The translations under genes were made by a program, and so were the position numbers. A stretch of DNA of 64,000 nt from Microvirga brassicacearum (GTDB lineage: Bacteria > Pseudomonadota > Alphaproteobacteria > Rhizobiales > Beijerinckiaceae): positions 634 through 64,633 of the forward strand of contig NZ_VCMV01000025.1 of NCBI RefSeq assembly GCF_008757455.1, read 5' to 3'. Positions within the stretch are counted from its first letter, which is position 1. Every line of letters begins with the position of its first letter. Of this stretch, positions 49,944 to 57,718 are shown piece after piece. A model generated the notes under the pieces. That model saw nothing but the letters and a program-made list of their open reading frames with translations. It was not told the origin of the DNA and ran no database searches.

Positions 49944-51196
49944 CGCTTCGCGTCGCCGTCATCGGCGCTGGCATCGTCGGTGCGATTTCCGCCCTCGAGG
50001 CGGTGCGCGACGGCCATCATGTCATCATCATCGATCCTGATTCTCCGGGAGGCGAACAGGCCGCCAGCTACGGCAACGCCGCGTGGATATCCGAGGGGAC
50101 GGTGCTTCCGGTCTCGACGCCCGGCTTGTGGCGCAAGATCCCCGGCTATCTTCTCGATCCGGAAGGTCCATTCTCGATCCGCTGGAGCTATCTTCCGAAA
50201 GTCCTGCCTTGGCTCATCCGGTTCGTACGTGCCGGATCGACGGTCTCGAAAGTCCAGGCGACAGCTCGTGCGCGAAGGACGCTGGTCGCGACGGCCATAT
50301 CACGTTACCGCGCTCTCGCCGATGAGGCCGGCCTCAGCCATCTTCTCCATCATCGCGGGCTTCTCTACGTCTACCCGTCACGCACCGACTTCGAAGCGGA
50401 GGCGCTTGAGTGGCGGTTGCGTCGTGAACTCGGCTTAACCTGGGATGAATTGGATGGCCCGGCGCTGCGTCGGTTCGAACCGGGTCTTGGTCCGGCCTAC
50501 GGTTTCGGCGCGCTACTCAAAGACGGAGCCAATCTGTCGGATCCGGGCGCGTTCGTTGCTGGCATCGTGAAACACGCCGTAAGTCTCGGGGCGACACTCC
50601 TGCGGGCGCGTGCCACAGATTTTCGTGTCGAAGGCGAACGCCTTGTGGCAGTTACCACCGACGACGGAGAGGTCTCCTGTAATCGGGCGCTCATCTGTGC
50701 GGGTATTCACTCCAAGGAGCTGGCGCACAAGGCCGGCGACGCAGTGCCGATCGAGAGCGAGCGCGGCTATCACGTCGTGGTGGCTGATCCGGAATACGTG
50801 CCTCAGCATCCGGTCATGCCAAGCGACGGCAAGATGGGATTGACCATGACAGACAGTGGCTTGCGCGTCGCCGGCCAGGTCGAACTGGGTGGCATAAAAG
50901 CGGCGCCGGACTGGCGGCGCGCTGAAATTCTGCTCGATCATCTGGCGCGTGTCTTCCCCTCGATCGAGCGCGACCCGGCACGCATCAAGCGATGGATGGG
51001 GCATCGACCTTCGACGCCGGATGGGCTGCCTTGCATCGGGCCCTCGACCGCCTGCGCGGATATCCTCCATGGCTTCGGGCACGGGCACAGCGGCATTTGC
51101 ATGGCGCCCGTTTCGGCGCGACTGCTGGTCGATCTGGCCGGCGGAAAAAGCCCGGCCATCGACCCGAAGCCTTTCTCTGTTCGGCGGTTCCGATGA
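49940..51196 (+). CDS. FAD-dependent DadA-like oxidoreductase (additional copy)
   Basis: A 418-residue flavoprotein. AVIGAGIVGAISALEAVRDGHHVIIIDPD is the FAD site, with EQAASYGNAAWISEG after it and WMGHRPSTPDGLPCIGPS and LHGFGHGHSG at the C-terminus, typical of DadA-type D-amino-acid dehydrogenases. It is a second family member in the same operon and may act on a related substrate or an alternative stereoisomer. Coupled by ATGA overlaps on both sides. Confidence 0.93.
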   Translation: MTLRVAVIGAGIVGAISALEAVRDGHHVIIIDPDSPGGEQAASYGNAAWISEGTVLPVSTPGLWRKIPGYLLDPEGPFSIRWSYLPKVLPWLIRFVRAGSTVSKVQATARARRTLVATAISRYRALADEAGLSHLLHHRGLLYVYPSRTDFEAEALEWRLRRELGLTWDELDGPALRRFEPGLGPAYGFGALLKDGANLSDPGAFVAGIVKHAVSLGATLLRARATDFRVEGERLVAVTTDDGEVSCNRALICAGIHSKELAHKAGDAVPIESERGYHVVVADPEYVPQHPVMPSDGKMGLTMTDSGLRVAGQVELGGIKAAPDWRRAEILLDHLARVFPSIERDPARIKRWMGHRPSTPDGLPCIGPSTACADILHGFGHGHSGICMAPVSARLLVDLAGGKSPAIDPKPFSVRRFR

Positions 51197-52173
51197 GAGA
51201 CGATCAAACTTTCCTCTACCTCAATGCGGCCGATATCGCCGCCATCGACCTTGATCCGAACGAGGCCCGCGAGGCCGTCCTGGAGGCGTTCCGCGCCCAC
51301 CACGAGAAGCGGATCATAGCCAAGCCGAAACTGACCCTTGAAATCGGCCCGGGCCATTCTTTCCAGACGCTCTGTTCCGCGTGGGAAGAGTCAGGCTTCG
51401 CGGCGAACAAATGGCTCGGCATGGCCCCCGCTTCGCCGAGCTCAGAACTGCCCGGCATTCACGCGGTGATCGCTCTGAACGATTTTGCCAGTGGTCGCCT
51501 CGTCGGATTGCTCGACGGCAATGTGATCACCGCTGTCCGGACCGCAGCCATGTCTGCTGCGGCGGCGCAATACCTGGCCCTGCCGACAAGCCGCACATTG
51601 GGTCTGATTGGATGCGGCCTGCAGGCGCGCTTCCACATCGCCGCCATGAAAGCGGTGCTTCCCGGTTTGTCCGAGATCAGGGCCTACAGCCGGACCCGTC
51701 GTTCGGCCGAAGCTCTCGTCCAGGAGGCGCAAGAGAGCGGATGGAACGGAACCGTCAGTGACGACGCGGAGACGGCAATCCGCAACAGCGATGTCATTGT
51801 GACGACTGTTCCGATGAGTTCGGGCCTCGCGCCGTTTCTGGATCCGGCCTGGCTCGCACCCGGCTCCTTCCTGTCGGCGGTCGATATCGCGCGTTCATGG
51901 CAGCCGCACGATCTTCGGCGATTGGAAATCCTGGTAACTGACGATCACGCACAGCAGCACGAAAGCCCGCCGATCTCGCCGGAACTCGGTCGCATCGGCA
52001 GCTTCGATGCCGACCTTGCCGAGTTGGCGAGCCAAGCCAAACCCGGTCGCGCAGACAACGAGCAGCGCGCCATGTTCATTTTCAGAGGCGTCGGTCTCGC
52101 GGATCTTGCCGTCGCCGCGCGTGTCTTTGCCGCCGCCGAGGCCAAGTCCATCGGCCAACGGCTCATCCGTTGA
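51193..52173 (+). CDS. Ornithine cyclodeaminase/mu-crystallin family protein
   Basis: A 326-residue NAD(P)-dependent enzyme. ALPTSRTLGLIGCGLQARFHIAAMKA is the cofactor motif and GNVITAVRTAAMSAAAAQYLA the conserved Arg region. In this family members are ornithine cyclodeaminases or ketimine (for example pyrroline-2-carboxylate) reductases, and both fit downstream of imino-acid-forming oxidases. No conclusion on which is possible. ATG at 51193 overlaps the DadA stop; the long upstream frame is spurious. Confidence 0.92.
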   Translation: MRDDQTFLYLNAADIAAIDLDPNEAREAVLEAFRAHHEKRIIAKPKLTLEIGPGHSFQTLCSAWEESGFAANKWLGMAPASPSSELPGIHAVIALNDFASGRLVGLLDGNVITAVRTAAMSAAAAQYLALPTSRTLGLIGCGLQARFHIAAMKAVLPGLSEIRAYSRTRRSAEALVQEAQESGWNGTVSDDAETAIRNSDVIVTTVPMSSGLAPFLDPAWLAPGSFLSAVDIARSWQPHDLRRLEILVTDDHAQQHESPPISPELGRIGSFDADLAELASQAKPGRADNEQRAMFIFRGVGLADLAVAARVFAAAEAKSIGQRLIR

Positions 52174-52212
52174 AACGCGGGGCAAATCTGCCTCGCAGCC
52201 ACTAGAGGCAGC

Positions 52213-53649
52213 ATGAAGACAGACGATCAACTCTCAAGCATCGATCCGGCACCGTCTTCGTGGTGGTTCGATGACGCCCTGAGGCAGGAGGCGGGATCGC
52301 CCACAGCTTCGGCACTGGCGGGCCACCTCAATGTGGACGTGGTCATCGTCGGGGGCGGTTATACCGGGCTCTGGACTGCGCTCGCACTCAAAGAGCGCCG
52401 ACCGTCTCTCAGTGTCGCGCTAATCGAAGCGTCGCTCTGTGGCGCAGGGGCGAGTGGCAAGAACGGCGGCAAGGTCCATGGTTATTGGGCCTCGCTTCCT
52501 GGCATGGAAACATCGATCGGGCCGGATGCAGCCCTCGCAGTCGCTCGGGCCGGCACGCGCGCGCAAGATGGCATTCGTACTTTCGCGACGGCGCCGGGAC
52601 GCGATGTCTGGTGGCGGGAGAGCGGCAACCTGCGCGTTTCCGCCGCTCCGGCGCAGGATTCCAAAATCTCGAATCTGGTTGAGACGGCGCGCCGCCTCGG
52701 CGTAGGCGATACGGCGATTGCCCTGACGGTCGAGGAACTCGCATCCCGATGCCGCTCGCCGGCATTCCGGGCTGGGATTTACTTTCCTGAAGGTGCGAAC
52801 GTGCACCCGGCGCGGCTTGCGCGCGCGCTTCGAGCGGCGGCAATTGCCGCGGGCGTCAGCATTTTCGAAAATACGCCGATGCTCAAATTGGAGCGCGCGG
52901 CGCCGAACCGGATCGTGACACCGCAGGGACAGATCATTGCCCGGGACGTCGTGCTCGCTACCAATACGGAACTCGCGGTCGATCCCGAAATCAGACCCCA
53001 CGTGAGCGTATTCTCAAGCTATGCGCTCATGACCGAGCCAGCGCCAGAGCAGCTGGCCGACATCGGCTGGACTGGCGGCGAAGGAATCGCCGACCTGCGC
53101 ATGTTCATCCACTATTTTCGAACAACCCGGGACGGGCGAGTTCTGATGGGGTCGGGCTCCGGCCCGATCAGCTATGGTGGGAATACGCATGATCCGGCAC
53201 TGACGAACGACCGCGCCTCCGCGGCCCGCGCCGAACGGGGATTGCGGCGTCTCCTGCCGGCACTGAATCACACGCGTGTCGCCCGTGTGTGGGGCGGGGC
53301 GATCGATGTATCGGCGGACAGGTTGCCGTTCTTCCGAACCATGCCTCGGAGCCGGGTCCATTACGGCTGCGGCTATTCGGGGCATGGGGTGAATGCAACC
53401 TATATCGGCGGACAATGCCTCGCGTCCCTCGTGTTGGACGAAAGAGACGAATGGGCGATGCTTCCGCTCTGCACGCGTAAGATACCTGCTCTACCTCCGG
53501 AGCCATTCCGCACCCTTGGCGGGCGCGCCGTAAGATGGGGAATTCTCGCCTGCGAGGAAGCGGAGGAAAACGAACGGAAAGGTCCGATCCACGCGCGAGC
53601 GGTCGCGTTGCTGCCGCGTTTGCTCGGCATGCGCATCGGCACCCGCTAG
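52213..53649 (+). CDS. FAD-dependent oxidoreductase, PuuB-like
   Basis: A 478-residue flavoprotein of the gamma-glutamylputrescine oxidase type. VVIVGGGYTGLWTALALKERR binds FAD, followed by ASLCGAGASGKNGGKVHGY; the C-terminal region has RVWGGAIDVSADRLPFFR and YGCGYSGHGVNATYIGG. It would oxidise a primary or secondary amine, producing an aldehyde or imine and H2O2. It starts 39 bp after the preceding gene and is probably the last of the operon. Substrate could be the imported amine itself. Confidence 0.92.
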   Translation: MKTDDQLSSIDPAPSSWWFDDALRQEAGSPTASALAGHLNVDVVIVGGGYTGLWTALALKERRPSLSVALIEASLCGAGASGKNGGKVHGYWASLPGMETSIGPDAALAVARAGTRAQDGIRTFATAPGRDVWWRESGNLRVSAAPAQDSKISNLVETARRLGVGDTAIALTVEELASRCRSPAFRAGIYFPEGANVHPARLARALRAAAIAAGVSIFENTPMLKLERAAPNRIVTPQGQIIARDVVLATNTELAVDPEIRPHVSVFSSYALMTEPAPEQLADIGWTGGEGIADLRMFIHYFRTTRDGRVLMGSGSGPISYGGNTHDPALTNDRASAARAERGLRRLLPALNHTRVARVWGGAIDVSADRLPFFRTMPRSRVHYGCGYSGHGVNATYIGGQCLASLVLDERDEWAMLPLCTRKIPALPPEPFRTLGGRAVRWGILACEEAEENERKGPIHARAVALLPRLLGMRIGTR

Positions 53650-53674
53650 AGAATGGCGAATGAAGCGGCCTGTG

Positions 53675-54967
53675 CTAACCGGGCGCCGCTCCCTGGGTGT
53701 TCACATAGACGGCGTAGAGCGACTGGCTCGCAGCCATGAACAGGCGGTTGCGTTTCGGCCCACCGAAGCAGATGTTCCCGCAGATTTCCGGAAGACGAAT
53801 GCGCCCGATGAGCTTGCCTTCTGGATTCCAAATCGTGACTCCGCTGTAACCCACCGCGCGCCCAGCGTTGCTTGACGCCCAGACGTTACCGTCGACATCG
53901 CAGCGCAGTCCGTCGGGCCCGCATTTGACGCCGTCCACCATGCAATCGGTGAAGAGCTTCTGGTTCGACAGCTTGTTGTCGGTGCCGACATCGAAGACGT
54001 GCACGTCACCCTTGCCGCCGGCGCCTTGATCGCCTGGCCCCTTACCCGTGCTCGCGACATATAGCTTTCTGTGGTCGGGCGAGAAGCATAGCCCGTTCGG
54101 ATCCGGAACCTGCTGCTCGCTCACCACGAGGTCGACGCGGCCGCTCGGATCGACGCGGTAGCAATTGGTCGGCAGTTCACGTCGCCACTCTCCAATACCG
54201 GGTGGTTGACCAAGCTTCGGGTTAAGCCGGCCATTCGCATTGCTCGGTCCGCCCGGCGCGTCCGGCGCACCTTCGTAGAGCTGGCCGCCATAGGGTGGAT
54301 CGGTAAACCAATAGCTCCCGTCCGGGTGGGGAACGACATCATTCGGCGAGTTGAGTCGCTTGCCGTCATAAGAATCGGCGAGCACCGTGACTGAGCCATC
54401 GAGTTCATAGCGCACCACCCGACGCATCAGGTGTTCGCAGGAGAGTTGACGGCCCTGATAATCGAACGTGTTGCCGTTGCTGTTGTTCGATGGTGAACGC
54501 AGCACGCTCACGCGTCCATCATCCTCCAGCCACCGAAGCTGCCTGTTGTTGGGAATGTCGCTCCAGACGAGATAACGTCCTTGCGCATTCCACGCCGGAC
54601 CCTCGGACCACAAAGCCCCTGTCCACAGACGTTGGATAGCGCTGTTGGGCTGCGCGTAGTTGTTGAACGCCGGATCGACGGTGAGAACATCCGGGTCCGT
54701 GAAGTAGGTCGTCGGTGCACCGCGCGGGCTGAAGTCCCGAGGTGGAGTCGTCACCGTGCTCGGCGGCGCCGCCGGGCCTGCCGGGGTTTGGGCGAGAGCC
54801 GCACCGGATCCCATTGCGACGACGCCCAACCCCATGGCTCGCAAGATCGTCCGACGTGAGGCGATCAGCGGATGCAACGCGCGTCGCGGCCCCTTTGCAT
54901 CCTCTGGCAATTCCAGGGGAAGGGTCAGAAAAATCTGGTCCTGAAGTCCGGTCGGTACAGCTGTCAT
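53675..54967 (-). CDS. SMP-30/gluconolactonase-like protein, exported
   Basis: A 430-residue six-bladed beta-propeller. A twin-arginine signal (ASRRTILRAMGLGVVAMGSG, ending ALAQ) near residues 35-55 is preceded by a charged extension. Metal-site segments of SMP-30 are visible: RLWTGALWSEGPAWNAQGRY with its Glu, SPSNNSNGNTFDYQGR with Asn, SPNDVVPHPDGSYWFTDPPYGG with Asn/Asp. It would hydrolyse a lactone or phosphotriester-like ester in the periplasm. The start at 54967 follows the first ATG of the frame; later ATG choices are possible. Divergent from the dehydrogenase at 55102. Confidence 0.88.
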   Translation of the reverse strand: MTAVPTGLQDQIFLTLPLELPEDAKGPRRALHPLIASRRTILRAMGLGVVAMGSGAALAQTPAGPAAPPSTVTTPPRDFSPRGAPTTYFTDPDVLTVDPAFNNYAQPNSAIQRLWTGALWSEGPAWNAQGRYLVWSDIPNNRQLRWLEDDGRVSVLRSPSNNSNGNTFDYQGRQLSCEHLMRRVVRYELDGSVTVLADSYDGKRLNSPNDVVPHPDGSYWFTDPPYGGQLYEGAPDAPGGPSNANGRLNPKLGQPPGIGEWRRELPTNCYRVDPSGRVDLVVSEQQVPDPNGLCFSPDHRKLYVASTGKGPGDQGAGGKGDVHVFDVGTDNKLSNQKLFTDCMVDGVKCGPDGLRCDVDGNVWASSNAGRAVGYSGVTIWNPEGKLIGRIRLPEICGNICFGGPKRNRLFMAASQSLYAVYVNTQGAAPG

Positions 54968-55101
54968 GGTCAGCACCCTTCGTTTGAGAGCCGTGGAGCG
55001 ACGTCTAAGCCAATTTCGCGCCTCTATTGCGGCGCATTCATGAACTCTGTGTTGAGCAAGCGGGCGCGCATGATCATGGGTCTCATCGAGGAGTTGGTCT
55101 G

Positions 55102-55986
55102 GTGAGGGAAAGAATTGGATTCATCGGCGTCGGACTGATGGGCCATGGCATGGCCGGAAATATCGTCGACAAGGGTTGGCCGCTGACGGTGATGGCCCAT
55201 CGTAACCGCGCACCGGTGGAGGATCTCAAGGCACGAGGGGCGGCCGAGGCTGCAAATCCGAAAGGCGTCGCCGAGCAATCGGATATCGTCGTCCTTTGCG
55301 TCACGGGATCGGCGGAAGTTCAATCGATTATTGAAGGGGTTGACGGACTCGCCGCAGCCGGCAAGCCACTACTGGTTATCGACTGCTCAACCGCGGATCC
55401 GTCGGTGACGATGCGACTTGCAACCGAGCTTGCGCCGAGTGGCATCACTCTGATCGACGCGCCTCTGGGGCGCACGCCAGCGGACGCTCAAGCTGGCACA
55501 CTCGATGTGATGGTCGGTGGCGATCCGCTTGTTGTGGCGCGGGCCCGTTCGGTTCTGGACGCCTTTGCGGCTCGCGTCGTGCATGTCGGTCCGACCGGGA
55601 CGGGGCACACGATGAAGCTCCTCAATAACTTTCTGTCGATGGGCTATGCGGCGCTCTATTCGGAGGCACTGGCGCTCGGCTCCAAGGCTGGACTTACTCC
55701 CCAGCTTTTCGACAACGTGATCCGCGGGGGCCGCATGGATTGCGGTTTCTACCAGACATTTTTCAAATGGGTGCTCGATCGGGATCCGAACGCCCACAAG
55801 TTCACGCTCCGCAACGGCTTGAAAGACATGACCTATCTGGCCTCCTTCGCCAATTCGGTTGGTCTCGCAAATCCGGTTGGCGCCGCTGTACGCAACAGCT
55901 TCGCACTCGCTGTCGGCACGGGGCATGGAGAAGACTACGTGCCGATGTTGTCGGACGTCATCTCCGAACTGAACGGCATCAAGTAA
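55102..55986 (+). CDS. Beta-hydroxyacid dehydrogenase (3-hydroxyisobutyrate/tartronate-semialdehyde type)
   Basis: A 294-residue dehydrogenase. [20 protein letters not shown] is the NAD(P) motif, [23 protein letters not shown] the substrate-binding region, and [20 protein letters not shown] contains the catalytic Lys. The Arg-rich AHRNR after the second strand suggests NADP(H). It reduces or oxidises a small beta-hydroxyacid; the substrate is unknown. GTG at 55102 is selected because the Rossmann strand starts four residues later. Divergent from the gluconolactonase-like gene. Confidence 0.92.
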   Translation: MRERIGFIGVGLMGHGMAGNIVDKGWPLTVMAHRNRAPVEDLKARGAAEAANPKGVAEQSDIVVLCVTGSAEVQSIIEGVDGLAAAGKPLLVIDCSTADPSVTMRLATELAPSGITLIDAPLGRTPADAQAGTLDVMVGGDPLVVARARSVLDAFAARVVHVGPTGTGHTMKLLNNFLSMGYAALYSEALALGSKAGLTPQLFDNVIRGGRMDCGFYQTFFKWVLDRDPNAHKFTLRNGLKDMTYLASFANSVGLANPVGAAVRNSFALAVGTGHGEDYVPMLSDVISELNGIK

Positions 55987-56128
55987 TTCGCTCAGGATAT
56001 GCCGAGGACGATATAGTCACGCTTGCACGAGCGAACAGAATTCCCTATAGCCGCAAAAATTTACGAAGCCGTCACGGCAATTTCATCTGAGAAGTTCATC
56101 TAAAACGACAAATTGGGAGGATGTTACT

Positions 56129-57367
56129 ATGGCGGGACCGAGTTTTTACGAGCAGTTTCTTCTGGAATTGATCAATACAGAACGTGCCAAGGTTGGCGCG
56201 CAACCGCTTGCTTTCAACTCGAACCTACTTGTCTCGTCCGAGGATCACAGCCGGTGGATGATTGCATCGGACGTGTTTTCTCACACCGGCTCAGGAGGTT
56301 CGGCTCCGACCGACAGAATGAAGGCGGCTGGATATCAATTCGCCGGGTCGTGGAGTTCGGGTGAAAATATCGCCTGGGCCAGTACGCGCGCACCGGCCGG
56401 ACTTCAGGACGAGGTGCAATTGCTGCACGCGAACCTGATGAACAGCGCAGGCCACAAGGCCAATATCCTGAACGCTGATTTCCGTGAGATCGGGATCGGT
56501 TTTGAAACGGGGATCTATCAGAGCTGGGACAGTGCCTTCGTGACGCAGAATTTTGCGCGCTCCGGATCGAGCTCGATCCTGACCGGCGTTGCCTTCGACG
56601 ACAAAGATGGCGACAAGTTCTATGACCCGGGCGAGGGCTTGGGAGGTGTCACCATTCGGGCCGTCAGTTCGTCCGGCGCCGCCTACACGGCGATGGCCAT
56701 AGCTTCCGGTGGCTACCAACTCGATCTTCCAACGGGCGCCTACAATGTGACGTTCTCGGGCGGCGGTGTCGAGACGACCACCCGACAGGTGACGATAGGC
56801 TCAAGAAACGTGAAGCTCGATTTGATCGACCCAAATCTGACGAGAGGGGCTGCAGCCTCGGCCGTGATTGCCGGCACGGCGAAGGCCAACAAGCTCCATG
56901 GAACGGCGATGGCCGATGTCATGAAGGGTCTCGGCGGGAACGATTCACTCTATGGCCAGAGTGGAAACGATCGTCTCGATGGCGGCACTGGAAATGACTA
57001 TCTGTCAGGGAGCGTTGGAAATGACAGCTTGCTCGGCCAGAGCGGTGCCGACCGACTCAATGGCGGCTCGGGTGCAGATAGGTTGCTTGGTGGTTCGGAC
57101 GCGGATCGGCTTATTGGTGGAGCAGGAGTTGATGTGTTCATCTTCAAGGGCCGCTGGGGCAATGATCGCATCGACGACTTCCAGAATGGACGCGACAAGA
57201 TCGACCTGCGGGGAAATGGGCTCGGCTATGTCTCGTTGAAGATCGGCCGCGCCGATATCGACATGGATGGTATCTACGACGACGTACTGATTCAGGCGAA
57301 CGGCCAGACTATCGGTGTTCTGAATAGGGCCACGACGTTGATCGATCGCGGCGATTTCTGGCTTTGA
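56129..57367 (+). CDS. Secreted CAP-SdrB-like-RTX protein
   Basis: A 412-residue multi-domain protein. Residues about 8-143 are a CAP/SCP domain with active-cleft residues His52 (FSHTG), Glu79 (SGENIAW) and His109 (NSAGHKANIL). Residues about 150-235 resemble an SdrD B-like Ig domain (TGVAFDDKDGDKFYDPGEG, DLPTGAYNVTFSG). Residues about 265-335 hold RTX calcium repeats (GGNDSLYGQSGNDRLDGG and relatives), then DVFIF and a C-terminal region ending DRGDFWL, the usual type I secretion signal region. No Sec signal peptide is present. The type I exporter is not in the window. It may bind surfaces or lipids; function unknown. Confidence 0.92.
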   Translation: MAGPSFYEQFLLELINTERAKVGAQPLAFNSNLLVSSEDHSRWMIASDVFSHTGSGGSAPTDRMKAAGYQFAGSWSSGENIAWASTRAPAGLQDEVQLLHANLMNSAGHKANILNADFREIGIGFETGIYQSWDSAFVTQNFARSGSSSILTGVAFDDKDGDKFYDPGEGLGGVTIRAVSSSGAAYTAMAIASGGYQLDLPTGAYNVTFSGGGVETTTRQVTIGSRNVKLDLIDPNLTRGAAASAVIAGTAKANKLHGTAMADVMKGLGGNDSLYGQSGNDRLDGGTGNDYLSGSVGNDSLLGQSGADRLNGGSGADRLLGGSDADRLIGGAGVDVFIFKGRWGNDRIDDFQNGRDKIDLRGNGLGYVSLKIGRADIDMDGIYDDVLIQANGQTIGVLNRATTLIDRGDFWL

Positions 57368-57718
57368 GCCTAAGTGGTGACCAGCGTCGTTCGCTTCCTT
57401 AGGAACGGGACGCACGATCTTCTCAACGGGGGACTTCTCGTGGCCGTCGCCCTTGCGCTTACGCTCTGGAGTGCGGCGTTGGATCGGCGGGCTGCTCCCA
57501 CCTGCCAGTTGGCTTGAGCCTCCCATCGTCGAAGGAGAGCGGGATCCCCTCGTTCCCGTCTCACCCTCGACTACCTCCCTGCCAAGCTGACATTGGCTCC
57601 ATTCTGTGGGAGAGTTCGCGTATCGGATCTTTCGACGGCAAGCCTGTCGCGACAGATCCGAGCCGCCCGGCTGGCAGCACGTCAAGAACGTTCGCAGTGC
57701 GGGACAGGGAGGCGACGC
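57368..57718. other. Intergenic stretch, 351 bp; only a doubtful small frame
   Basis: A rightward GTG frame (57374-57517, 47 codons) encodes a short hydrophobic segment (GGLLVAVALALTLWSAAL) and could be a small membrane protein, but it lacks a recognised ribosome site and family. No other coding sequence, repeat or terminator was identified. The promoter of the following gene is expected at the right end. Confidence 0.4.

Noticed and set aside
50992-52173. Longer rightward frame for the OCD-family gene starting inside the DadA-like gene
   Set aside because: Family similarity begins at ATG 51193, coupled to the previous stop; the earlier part is a shadow.
57374-57517. 47-codon GTG frame with one hydrophobic segment
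   Set aside because: No ribosome site and no family; too weak to call as a gene.
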